Below are positions 28,610 to 36,058 of a DNA stretch of 64,000 nucleotides, one piece after another (the first letter of the stretch is position 1; the number at the start of each line of letters is the position of its first letter). Made by a program: the position numbers and the translations under genes. The stretch spans positions 29,360-93,359 of the forward strand of contig JAFQEE010000065.1 of NCBI GenBank assembly GCA_017399175.1. The letters run 5' to 3'. Source of the stretch: Clostridia bacterium. GTDB taxonomy: Bacteria; Bacillota; Clostridia; Oscillospirales; Acutalibacteraceae. The notes beneath the pieces were generated by a model. That model did no database searches. It was not told the DNA's origin and saw only the letters and a list, made by a program, of their open reading frames with translations.

Positions 28610-28804
28610 TTATTTCATATTTTCTTCGTATGACTTAATCATCTTTTTAACCATCTGACCGCCGACACTACCTGCCTGCTTTGAAGTAAGGTCACCGTTA
28701 TAGCCCTGCTTAAGGTTTACGCCAACTTCAGAAGCTGCTTCCATCTTGAAACGGTCGAGAGCTTCACGAGCTTCAGGTACTACGTTCTTATTACCTCTTG
28801 ACAT
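28610..28804 (-). CDS. Small acid-soluble spore protein, alpha/beta type
   Basis: DNA-coating protein of dormant spores, 64 aa. The highly conserved family core is present: REALDRFKMEAASEVGV with the germination-protease cleavage region, and DLTSKQAGSVGGQMVKKMI. GGGGTG lies before the ATG. Expression would be expected under the forespore factor sigma-G. It is direct evidence that the organism is from a sporulating lineage, and the PdaA-like gene next to it agrees. Confidence 0.95.
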   Translation of the reverse strand: MSRGNKNVVPEAREALDRFKMEAASEVGVNLKQGYNGDLTSKQAGSVGGQMVKKMIKSYEENMK

Positions 28805-28898
28805 CTGAATACACCCCTTATCAATTAAAGTTTTATATCAATTGCGTTTGCAGTAGTAGTTTGAACAATTCAAATGTTTTTATTATTGATAATTTTTG

Positions 28899-29774
28899 TT
28901 AATTCGACACATAATCTCGCAACGATAAAAACTTATATCCCTGACTTTTTGCTTCATCAATTATTCGTCCAAGTGCATTTGCGTTATCGGGAGAAACGGA
29001 ATGCAAAAGTATGACTGCGCCGGGATGAAGTCGGGATACTACTTTGTCATATGCGTACTGTTCACCTTTTTGGTTATTCAAATCCCAATCGGCATATGCT
29101 AACGACCAGAAAACACACGAATATCCTAAAGAATTGACAGTTTTTAATGCAGTATCGGTATATTCGCCTTTCGGAAATCTGAAATACGGCTCACTATATT
29201 TAAAATTTTCTTTCAGATATTCTTCCATACCGCGAATTTCCTCTGTCATCTGCTCGGTGGAAATATCTGCAAATGAGGGATGAGTTACAGAATGATTACC
29301 TACAATATGGCCCTCATTTATCATTCTTTTGATAAGGTCAGGATTTTCTTTAACCTGTGGCAAAGTGCAGAAAAATGCAGCGTTTACATTCTTTTCTTTT
29401 AATACATCAAGGATTTTTTCCGTATATCCGTTTTCATATCCACAGTCAAATGTGAGATACAAGACTTTGTCTTTAGATTTTGTATCAAGACAAAATGCGT
29501 TAAAGTTGTTTTCTTCAAAATATTTCTGATTATTGATTGAAATTTCATTTGGTTTTCCATCTTTTGCTACACCGTAACTGTGAGATTTTTTCTCGTTAAA
29601 ATTTTGTGCCATAGGTTCAGGCAAAACAGATGTTTCGGGTAAATTTTTGCTGTCTTTTGTTGATGATGTTGTATCGTTTGTTTCGTTATTTTCAGAACTC
29701 ATGGTACAAGAAGTCAACAAACATATACATATAATAAGTGTTATTGCACAAATTACTTTTGTAACTTTTTTCAT
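28899..29774 (-). CDS. pdaA: PdaA-like polysaccharide deacetylase (lipoprotein)
   Basis: Predicted de-N-acetylase of muramic acid, which in Bacillus is needed for muramic-delta-lactam in spore cortex. The product is 291 aa. An N-terminal lipoprotein signal ends in LLTSC. The NodB motifs are visible: metal Asp in TFDCGYENGYT, HSVTHPSF (His-x3-His), RFPKGEYT and the C-terminal LLHSVS. The GYENGYT wording is characteristic of PdaA rather than vegetative deacetylases. It sits next to a spore protein gene. The PdaA assignment is strong; the symbol is by similarity. Confidence 0.88.
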   Translation of the reverse strand: MKKVTKVICAITLIICICLLTSCTMSSENNETNDTTSSTKDSKNLPETSVLPEPMAQNFNEKKSHSYGVAKDGKPNEISINNQKYFEENNFNAFCLDTKSKDKVLYLTFDCGYENGYTEKILDVLKEKNVNAAFFCTLPQVKENPDLIKRMINEGHIVGNHSVTHPSFADISTEQMTEEIRGMEEYLKENFKYSEPYFRFPKGEYTDTALKTVNSLGYSCVFWSLAYADWDLNNQKGEQYAYDKVVSRLHPGAVILLHSVSPDNANALGRIIDEAKSQGYKFLSLRDYVSN

Positions 29775-29785
29775 TTGTGTGTACC

Positions 29786-29965
29786 TTAGTTCATCATCTT
29801 GTTAACGCTGTCAACCACATCATTAACAGTATTCATAGCCTTTTTAGCTGTCTTCTTCATCTTCTTTTTAGTTGACTTATCAGACATTGTACCTGTCATA
29901 GCCATTGCTGCTGTACCTGCAAGCATACCAGCACCTACAACCTTGCCGACTTGTTTTTTATCCAT
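29786..29965 (-). CDS. Small Lys/Ala/Met-rich protein, unknown
   Basis: A 59-aa protein starting MDKKQVGKVVGAGMLAG, with a short hydrophobic stretch (about residues 8-26), then a Lys-rich helix ending in VNDVVDSVNKMMN. I chose the ATG at 29965 because AAGGAAGGGG lies 7 nt upstream; a longer frame has no ribosome site. I do not recognise a family. It lies 11 nt upstream of the PdaA-like gene in the same direction, so a sporulation or envelope link is possible. Confidence 0.65.
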   Translation of the reverse strand: MDKKQVGKVVGAGMLAGTAAMAMTGTMSDKSTKKKMKKTAKKAMNTVNDVVDSVNKMMN

Positions 29966-30121
29966 TATTATTCCCCTTCCTTTCATATTTTTTCGCTCAA
30001 TTTTAATGAGCAATAATATTTTTTGAAAGAAAGCAAAAAAAATTATCAAATTCTATTTTAAATTATTTCTAAAAATGTTATACTTTGATTTAGGAAAATT
30101 TTGAAAATTCAGGTGATTTTT

Positions 30122-30628
30122 ATGACATTAAATATTGTAATGGTTGAGCCGGAAATTCCACAGAACACTGGTAATGTGGCAAGAACCTGTGCTGCAACAG
30201 GTGCAAGACTTCATCTTGTAGGTAAAATGGGATTTACTCCTGATGATAAAAAGTTAAAACGAGCAGGTCTTGATTACTGGTATTTGCTCGATATTACATA
30301 TTACGACACAATAGAAGAGTTTTTCCTGAAAAACAAAGGTGGAAATTTCTTCTATTTTTCAACAAAAGCACAGAAAAGACATTCTGATGTTTCATATCCT
30401 GACAACACATATCTTGTTTTTGGTAAGGAAACAGCAGGGTTACCTGAAAAACTGCTTTTTGAAAATGCTGACAAATGTGTTCGTATTCCTATGATTGACG
30501 AGGCAAGAAGCCTTAACCTTTCAAATGCTGTTGCAATCGGTGTTTATGAAACATTAAGACAGTGGGATTACCCACAGTTGTTGGAATCAGGTGAATTGAG
30601 AGATTATCTTTGGAGTGACCAGCAATGA
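30122..30628 (+). CDS. trmL: tRNA (cytidine(34)-2'-O)-methyltransferase TrmL
   Basis: SPOUT-class methyltransferase modifying the wobble base of tRNA-Leu. The product is 168 aa from ATG 30122. The N-terminal motif is MVEPEIPQNTGNVARTCAATG; the knot region has FGKETAGLP and IPMIDEARSLNLSNAVAIG. An upstream in-frame TTG (30101) seems unlikely as AGGTG lies between it and the ATG. The stop overlaps the next start (ATGA). Confidence 0.95.
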   Translation: MTLNIVMVEPEIPQNTGNVARTCAATGARLHLVGKMGFTPDDKKLKRAGLDYWYLLDITYYDTIEEFFLKNKGGNFFYFSTKAQKRHSDVSYPDNTYLVFGKETAGLPEKLLFENADKCVRIPMIDEARSLNLSNAVAIGVYETLRQWDYPQLLESGELRDYLWSDQQ

Positions 30629-30996
30629 AAACTCCACAAGAACTAATCAAATACTGTCTTTCAAAAAATGGTGCTTATATTGACCATCCTTTCGGACCAG
30701 ATTCAGAAATAATTAAAGTAGAAAATAAGATATTTGCACAATTTTTTCAACTTAAAGGTGTTGACACAATAACACTTAAATGCGATGCTATGACAGGTCA
30801 GTTTTACAGACAGATGTTTCCAGGCGTTGTTGTACGAGGATATCATTGTCCACCAATTCAACAACCGTATTTCAATACATTTCCGTCGGATGGCTCTGTT
30901 CCAGACGAAATTATATTTGAGATGATTGACCATAGTTATATGGTTGTAGTTGAAAAATTACCCAAATATTTACAAAGAAAATTGAACAATGAATGA
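30625..30996 (+). CDS. MmcQ/YjbR family protein
   Basis: A 123-aa protein of the YjbR (MmcQ-like) family, a small double-wing fold whose cellular role is not established. Family features are ELIKYCLSKNGAYIDHPFGPD at the start and HSYMVVVEKLPK near the end. It is translationally coupled to trmL. Repeats follow its stop. Confidence 0.85.
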   Translation: MKTPQELIKYCLSKNGAYIDHPFGPDSEIIKVENKIFAQFFQLKGVDTITLKCDAMTGQFYRQMFPGVVVRGYHCPPIQQPYFNTFPSDGSVPDEIIFEMIDHSYMVVVEKLPKYLQRKLNNE

Positions 30997-31016
30997 CAAA
31001 AAGCATGTACTATCGG

Positions 31017-31290
31017 CTCCCTCTGACGAGGGAGCTGTCATTTTGTCAAAAATGACTGAGGGAGAGATTTAGTGAACAGAAAATCCAAGCTCTCCCTCAG
31101 TCGCTCACATTGCTCGTGCCACCTTCCACTCGTAAAAAAAAGGGGGCAAAGAGATTCTTTGCTACGCTCAGAATGACAAGAAAAGGTAGGGGTGGATGCC
31201 CTTCATTCGCCCGCATTTTAATATATCAATTAGAGCGGGACGATGTGGGCATCGTCCCCTACAAAGCAGGCGTGGAAGCCTGCCACTACG
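31017..31290. repeat. Cluster of palindromic intergenic repeats
   Basis: Several repeat units lie head to tail: a CTCCCTC...GAGGGAG hairpin (31019-31070), a unit with GAGATTCTTTGCTACGCTCA (31151-31179), a 27-bp unit CGGGACGATG...CCCCTAC (31236-31262), and a GCAGGC...GCCTGC hairpin just after it. The 27-bp unit recurs exactly at 33502-33528. No gene is convincing here; the 63-codon frame in it is repeat-derived. Confidence 0.8.
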
Positions 31291-31310
31291 CGATAATTTA
31301 AAATGCATAC

Positions 31311-31339
31311 TTGACAAAAAGAAAATACTATTGTAACAT
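31311..31339 (+). promoter_or_regulatory. Promoter of padR operon
   Basis: A perfect TTGACA (31311-31316), a 17-nt spacer, and TAACAT (31334-31339). Transcription would start near 31346, inside the dyad at 31340-31360. Confidence 0.75.
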
Positions 31340-31360
31340 ATACATATGGAACATAGGTAT
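31340..31360. promoter_or_regulatory. Putative PadR operator
   Basis: A dyad ATACATATG-GAA-CATAGGTAT, 8 of 9 positions symmetric, just downstream of the -10 and over the likely start site. PadR proteins bind ATGT/ACAT-type dyads and often repress their own genes, so autoregulation of padR is inferred. Confidence 0.65.
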
Positions 31361-31383
31361 TATATTTTTAAGGAGGAATATTT

Positions 31384-31710
31384 ATGGCAAAGAACGATTT
31401 AATGCACGGTAACACTTCTCTTTTGGTATTATCTCTTATCGAGCAAAGGGATATGTACGGTTATCAGATTATCAAGGAATTAAAACGCAAGAGTGAAAAT
31501 GTTTTTGAATTAAAAGAAGGCTCACTCTACCCTGTTTTACACGCACTTGAAAACGAAAAACTCATTACATCTTATATTGAAGAAACAGAATCTGCACGCA
31601 AACGCAGATACTATAAAATCACCGACAAAGGCAGAAAGGAATTGGCAGATAAAAAGGAAGAATTTTTCATTTTTACCAATGCAGCAAGAAAAGTATTGAA
31701 TTTTGCATAG
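31384..31710 (+). CDS. PadR family transcriptional regulator
   Basis: A 108-aa winged-helix repressor. Family features are GNTSLLVLSLIEQRDMYGYQ, KEGSLYPVLHALE and the wing region ARKRRYYKITDKGRKELA. AGGAGG precedes the ATG. It lies 12 nt upstream of a membrane protein gene with a HAAS-type N-terminus; PadR-HAAS pairs are a known arrangement in Gram-positives, in which the membrane protein is thought to act with the regulator. The signal is unknown. Confidence 0.93.
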   Translation: MAKNDLMHGNTSLLVLSLIEQRDMYGYQIIKELKRKSENVFELKEGSLYPVLHALENEKLITSYIEETESARKRRYYKITDKGRKELADKKEEFFIFTNAARKVLNFA

Positions 31711-31722
31711 GGCGGTGACATT

Positions 31723-32577
31723 ATGGCAATGCGAAATTACTTGAATTTTAATGAAGCCAAAGAATTTTACATAGAACGGGTTTTATATCACATTCATTAC
31801 AAAAAACTCGGAAAAAGAATTAAAGAAGAAATCGCAAGTCATATGGACGATATGTATGACGATTTCAAAAACGATTTTGATAACGAACTTGATGTGGCTA
31901 AAAAAGTTATTGACGAAATGGGTGACCCTGACAAATTAGGTCTTGAACTTAAAGAGGCAAACAAAAAAATTCTGCGTATTGTAAGGACATTCAAGCTTAC
32001 ATTGGTATTATCTATCATTCACGCTATAATATTATGTTCACCCGTACTGTATGATGTTGTTACGGATATCGAACAGTATTATAAAGCTGTTGATATAACC
32101 ACAATTGAAGCTCAAATGAGTGAAGAATACAACAACGGTAAACCTATAAGGCTTTTTGCCAAAACAGACCACAACGGAAAGGTACATAGATACTATGTTC
32201 CAGACAAACAACCCGAAGGCGGTTTTGTATGTATACATACTGAATCAATTACTGTTTTAGGAAAAAGCTACAAGGACAAATTTTTGTACTATGCGTGTAA
32301 TGGTGGTAATTTTAGCGATGTGCACACATTTGTATTAGATTATCCCTCACCTGATTATTTACTTGTATTAACTGCACTTACTGAAGCAAAATATTATAAA
32401 TTGTATTTACAGCCACTTTATTCAGACAGTGGTCTTAAACCTTATTGGAGTGATTTCATGGAATATCCTCAAAACGGAACTTACGACAACCCTGTTTCTG
32501 TTTTAGTTGATTTACCTGAAGGATACCATTGGAGTTATGTAAAAGAATTTGATGAGAATAAAGAATTGATTGAGTAA
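31723..32577 (+). CDS. HAAS-type (DUF1700-like) membrane protein, copy 1
   Basis: A 284-aa protein. The first 85 residues form a helical cytoplasmic domain with IHYKKLGKRIKEEI and HMDDMYDDF, as in HAAS/DUF1700 proteins encoded next to PadR. One membrane segment follows (about residues 90-110), then about 170 residues outside the cell that I do not recognise. The next gene is a paralogue with the same layout, including C-terminal YWSDF...PQNGT...DENKELIE. Both are probably transcribed with padR. A sensor or anti-regulator role is inferred. Confidence 0.75.
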   Translation: MAMRNYLNFNEAKEFYIERVLYHIHYKKLGKRIKEEIASHMDDMYDDFKNDFDNELDVAKKVIDEMGDPDKLGLELKEANKKILRIVRTFKLTLVLSIIHAIILCSPVLYDVVTDIEQYYKAVDITTIEAQMSEEYNNGKPIRLFAKTDHNGKVHRYYVPDKQPEGGFVCIHTESITVLGKSYKDKFLYYACNGGNFSDVHTFVLDYPSPDYLLVLTALTEAKYYKLYLQPLYSDSGLKPYWSDFMEYPQNGTYDNPVSVLVDLPEGYHWSYVKEFDENKELIE

Positions 32578-32612
32578 ATAAAGATTATCATTTTACAAAA
32601 GATGGTGATGAT

Positions 32613-33467
32613 ATGAGAGAAATTAAAGATTTTGATACTGAAAAGAAAGTATTTATTGGTAAAGTATTAAACCATATTCATTACAACAAATTGCATGCGA
32701 GAATTTATGAGGAACTTTCAAATCATATGGATGATATGTATGAAGATTTCAGCAGTACTTGTGATGATGAAAATGAAGTCACAAAAAGAGTTATTAATGA
32801 AATAGGTAATCCTGATGAACTTGGAAGCGAATTACAGAAAATTCACAAATCTGTTTTATTGCGTGCAAGAATTTTAAAAAGCGTTTGTTCTATCATTTTA
32901 ATAATATTAATGCCTTATATTTTTGATGGTGTTTACACTGCCGGAGAAGATATATACAATTATATAACCGCCTTTACTGTTGAAGAAGCTGAACAATGGA
33001 TTGTAGAAAATAAAACTGAAGGACAAACTATAAAATTTCTTACAGAAGTTGAGCATAACGGAGTGGTTCACAGAATATATACACCTGAAGTTCAAGATGA
33101 AAATTTTGACATTTATCATATATGTTCCGTGAAACTTTTTGGGATAAATATTAAAGATAAATTTGAATATGCCCATTCTACATATATTTCCTCTGATGAA
33201 TATACAATTGCAAATTTAGATACTGATACTTACAGATTAAGTGACGCTTTGTTTATTTATTTTGACAATCCACAAGAAGAATATCTTAAAGTCAAATGCA
33301 TCCCGACAGAAGAAGGACTTGATGAATATTGGAGTGATTTTATCAAAATTCCGCAAAACGGAACCATTGATAAACCCGAATACGTTCTTTTTGATTGTCC
33401 TTACGGGTATCGTTGGAATAAATATGAAAGATATGATGAAAATAAAAAATTGATTGAGTGGGAATAA
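32613..33467 (+). CDS. HAAS-type (DUF1700-like) membrane protein, copy 2
   Basis: A 284-aa paralogue of the previous gene, same length and domain order: a helical N-terminal domain with HMDDMYEDF, one membrane segment (about residues 88-108), and an outside domain. Shared landmarks are IHYNKL, the VEHNG...HRIY strand and YWSDFIKIPQNGT near the end. The middle of the outside domain has diverged most, which would suit recognition of different ligands. GGTGAT precedes the ATG. It is the last gene of the padR operon; repeats follow. Confidence 0.75.
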   Translation: MREIKDFDTEKKVFIGKVLNHIHYNKLHARIYEELSNHMDDMYEDFSSTCDDENEVTKRVINEIGNPDELGSELQKIHKSVLLRARILKSVCSIILIILMPYIFDGVYTAGEDIYNYITAFTVEEAEQWIVENKTEGQTIKFLTEVEHNGVVHRIYTPEVQDENFDIYHICSVKLFGINIKDKFEYAHSTYISSDEYTIANLDTDTYRLSDALFIYFDNPQEEYLKVKCIPTEEGLDEYWSDFIKIPQNGTIDKPEYVLFDCPYGYRWNKYERYDENKKLIEWE

Positions 33468-33564
33468 GATTCTTCGCTTACGCACAGAATGACATTATAA
33501 ACGGGACGATGTGGGCATCGTCCCCTACTTTTTTCAACGGGCTGCCGAGGTCGTCAGCCCCTAC
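33468..33564. repeat. Three palindromic repeat units before the T-box
   Basis: A unit with GATTCTTCGC...AGAATGACAT (33468-33494), the 27-bp CGGGACGATG...CCCCTAC unit (33502-33528, identical to 31236-31262), and a GGGCTG...CAGCCCCTAC unit (33540-33564). They fill the gap between the HAAS copy 2 stop and the thrS promoter. Confidence 0.8.
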
Positions 33565-33574
33565 AAATTGGGTG

Positions 33575-33603
33575 TTGACAATAGGTTAAAATCAGTATAA
33601 AAT
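33575..33603 (+). promoter_or_regulatory. Promoter of thrS T-box transcript
   Basis: TTGACA at 33575-33580, a 17-nt spacer, and TAAAAT at 33598-33603. Transcription would start near 33610, just before T-box stem I. Confidence 0.7.
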
Positions 33604-33609
33604 ATATAT

Positions 33610-33867
33610 GATATTTTGAAAGCGTTGAGAAAGAACGACGGATAAGTTGAATTTGCAGAGAGATTTCGGTTGGTGCGAGAAATCATTTCGGTATCCGAAG
33701 ACCACTTTCGAGCATTGGTGAAAACGGTTTTACTGATTAAGCCAATCGTATTAACTGCGTTAAAGTTATTTGAGTGGCAAAATAGTTTTTTGTTTTGCAA
33801 TACGGGTGGAACCGTGGAATGTTGTTTTTATAGCATTTCATCCTGTTTTCAGGGTGAAGTGCTTTTA
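33610..33867 (+). promoter_or_regulatory. T-box leader, threonine-specific
   Basis: A tRNA-sensing riboswitch. The T-box sequence GGGTGGAACCGTGG lies at 33804-33817. Stem I carries GAGAAAG (near 33627) pairing with CTTTC (33705-33709), with the specifier triplet ACC (Thr) at 33701-33703 next to it. A terminator follows at 33832-33867. Uncharged tRNA-Thr would pair with the specifier and the TGGA bulge and allow read-through into thrS. Confidence 0.92.
33832..33867 (+). terminator. T-box terminator of thrS
   Basis: Stem AGCATTTCATCCTG against CAGGGTGAAGTGCT, a 14-bp arm with wobble pairs, followed by a U run. It competes with the antiterminator formed by the T-box sequence. Confidence 0.88.
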
Positions 33868-33887
33868 TTTTTATTTAATTATTATTT

Positions 33888-33965
33888 GCGGGTCGTTGTT
33901 TAACCCCTCAGTCACCTCACGGTGACAGCTCCCCTTTCAGGGGAGCCGAGAGTGCCGACCCCTAC
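33888..33965. repeat. Nested palindromic repeat between T-box and thrS
   Basis: An outer pair GCGGGTCG...CCGACCCCTAC encloses a second repeat with CCCCTCAGTCACC, GGTGACAGCTCCCC and a GGGGAGCC hairpin. It looks like one repeat inserted into another. It lies after the T-box terminator, inside the thrS 5' leader. Confidence 0.75.
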
Positions 33966-33982
33966 GAAAAGGAGAAATATAT

Positions 33983-35935
33983 ATGATTAAGGTAACACTT
34001 AAAGGCGACGTTATTAAGGAATACGAAGCCGGTACTACTGTTGCAGAGATTGCAAAATCTATCGGTATGGGTTTATACAAATCTGCTTGTGGTGGTAAAA
34101 TCAACGGAAACTACTGCGATTTAAGAACTGCAGTTAATGAGGACTGTGCTCTTGAAATCGTAACATTTGATGAAATCGAGGGTAAAAAGACATTCTGGCA
34201 TACTGCATCTCACATTATGGCTCAGGCTGTAAAAAGACTTTATCCTGATACAAAGCTTGCTATTGGCCCATCAGTTGACAACGGTTTCTATTATGACTTT
34301 GATTCAGAAGTTTCATTTACTCCTGAAATTCTTGAAAAGATTGAAGCAGAAATGAAGAAAATTGTTAAAGAGGATTTACCACTTGAAAAATTCGAGTTAT
34401 CCCCTGCTGATGCTCTCCAGATGATGGAAGAAAAAGGTGAAATCTATAAAGTTGAGTTAATCAACGAACACGCTGACAAGGGTGAACCGATTTCATTCTA
34501 CAAGCAAGGTGAATTCACAGAACTTTGTGCAGGTCCTCACCTTGTGTCAACAGGTGCTGTAAAGGCATTCAAGCTCACAGCTTGTACAGGTGCTTACTGG
34601 AGAGGTAACGAAAAGAACAAGATGCTCCAGAGAATTTATGCAACTGCATTCCCAAAACAGTCAGCACTTGACGAACATCTTGCACAGCTTGAAGAAGCAA
34701 GAAAACGCGACCACAACAAACTTGGTCGTGAACTTGAACTTTTCACAACAAGTGAACTTATCGGTCAGGGACTTCCAATTATGCTCCCTAAGGGTGCAAG
34801 AATCATTCAGTTACTTCAGCGTTTTGTTGAAGACGAAGAACAGAAGCGTGGTTGGTTGCTCACAAAGACACCATTTATGGCAAAAAGTGACCTTTACAAG
34901 GTTTCAGGTCACTGGGACCACTATCGTGACGGTATGTTTGTACTTGGCGATGCTGATAAGGCTGAAGCAGAAGGTGATGAAATCTTCGCACTTCGTCCTA
35001 TGACTTGCCCATTCCAGTATCAGGCATATCTTAACCGTCCTCGTTCATACAGAGATTTACCACTTCGTTATAACGAAACATCAACTCTTTTCCGTAATGA
35101 AGCATCAGGCGAAATGCACGGTCTTATCCGTGTTCGTCAGTTCACAATTTCAGAAGGTCACTTAATGTGTACTCCTGAACAACTTGAAGAAGAATTCAAA
35201 GGCTGTCTTGAACTTGCTATTTATATGCTTAAAACTCTTGGTCTTTATGAAGATGTTTCATACCGTTTCTCACAGTGGGACCCTGATGACAAAGAAAAGT
35301 ATATCGGTACAGTTGAACAATGGGACGAAGCACAGGGTATTATGGGTAAAATCCTTGACCATCTTGGAATTGAATACAAAGTTGGTGTTGGCGAAGCTGC
35401 TTTCTATGGTCCTAAACTTGACATTCAGATTAAGAACGTATTCGGTAAAGAAGATACACTTATTACAATTCAGGTTGACCAACTTCTTGCTGAAAAATTC
35501 GGTATGGAATACACAGACAAAGACGGTACAAAGAAAAATCCATACATCATTCACAGAACATCAATCGGTTGTTACGAGCGTACACTTGCTCTTCTTATTG
35601 AAAAATATGCAGGCGCATTCCCACTTTGGCTTGCTCCTGAACAGGTAAGAATTCTTCCTATTGCTGACCGTCATCACGACAAGTCATTTGAAATCAAACG
35701 CGAACTTGAAAAGATGGGTATGCGTGTTACTGTTGACGACAGAAGCGAAAAGACAGGTTACAAAATCCGTGAAGCAAGACTTCAGAAGCTTCCATACTGG
35801 ATTATTGTTGGTGACAAGGAAGTTGAAGAAGGCACAGTATCAGTAAGCAAACGCGGTCAGGGTGACCTCGGTTCATTTGTATTTGACGAGTTTGTAAATA
35901 TGCTTAAAGAAGAAATTGAGAACAAAGTAAGATAA
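33983..35935 (+). CDS. thrS: Threonyl-tRNA synthetase
   Basis: Charges tRNA-Thr. The product is 650 aa with the full domain set: an N-terminal TGS domain (about residues 1-60), the editing domain with HTASHIMAQ and LCAGPH, the class II catalytic core with RPMTCPF, RNEASGEMHGLIRVRQF and HRTSIGCYERTLALLIE, and a C-terminal anticodon-binding domain. AAGGAG precedes the ATG. Expression is controlled by the upstream T-box. A hairpin follows its stop directly. Confidence 0.97.
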   Translation: MIKVTLKGDVIKEYEAGTTVAEIAKSIGMGLYKSACGGKINGNYCDLRTAVNEDCALEIVTFDEIEGKKTFWHTASHIMAQAVKRLYPDTKLAIGPSVDNGFYYDFDSEVSFTPEILEKIEAEMKKIVKEDLPLEKFELSPADALQMMEEKGEIYKVELINEHADKGEPISFYKQGEFTELCAGPHLVSTGAVKAFKLTACTGAYWRGNEKNKMLQRIYATAFPKQSALDEHLAQLEEARKRDHNKLGRELELFTTSELIGQGLPIMLPKGARIIQLLQRFVEDEEQKRGWLLTKTPFMAKSDLYKVSGHWDHYRDGMFVLGDADKAEAEGDEIFALRPMTCPFQYQAYLNRPRSYRDLPLRYNETSTLFRNEASGEMHGLIRVRQFTISEGHLMCTPEQLEEEFKGCLELAIYMLKTLGLYEDVSYRFSQWDPDDKEKYIGTVEQWDEAQGIMGKILDHLGIEYKVGVGEAAFYGPKLDIQIKNVFGKEDTLITIQVDQLLAEKFGMEYTDKDGTKKNPYIIHRTSIGCYERTLALLIEKYAGAFPLWLAPEQVRILPIADRHHDKSFEIKRELEKMGMRVTVDDRSEKTGYKIREARLQKLPYWIIVGDKEVEEGTVSVSKRGQGDLGSFVFDEFVNMLKEEIENKVR

Positions 35936-36027
35936 GGAAAATTAGCGTGAAAAATCACGCTAATTTCCGATTATATGTCCCTCGAAATTTGATAATCTCA
36001 AATTTCGAGATGGACTAAAATTTCCAT
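35936..36027. repeat. Three consecutive hairpins after thrS
   Basis: A 14-bp arm GGAAAATTAGCGTGA/TCACGCTAATTTCC (35936-35968), a 12-bp perfect stem CTCGAAATTTGA/TCAAATTTCGAG (35981-36009), and a small ATGGA/TCCAT hairpin (36010-36027). The first could end thrS transcripts although its U run is poor. The other two look like a palindromic repeat in the leader of the next gene. Confidence 0.65.
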
Positions 36028-36058
36028 CACGCCTTATCCGGCTACAGTAAGGAGTGAT

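Noticed and set aside
31110-31301. A 63-codon plus-strand frame after yjbR
   Set aside because: It is composed of intergenic repeat units and lacks a ribosome site.
33670-33903. A 77-codon plus-strand frame upstream of thrS
   Set aside because: It lies over the T-box stem, T-box sequence and terminator, and has no ribosome site.
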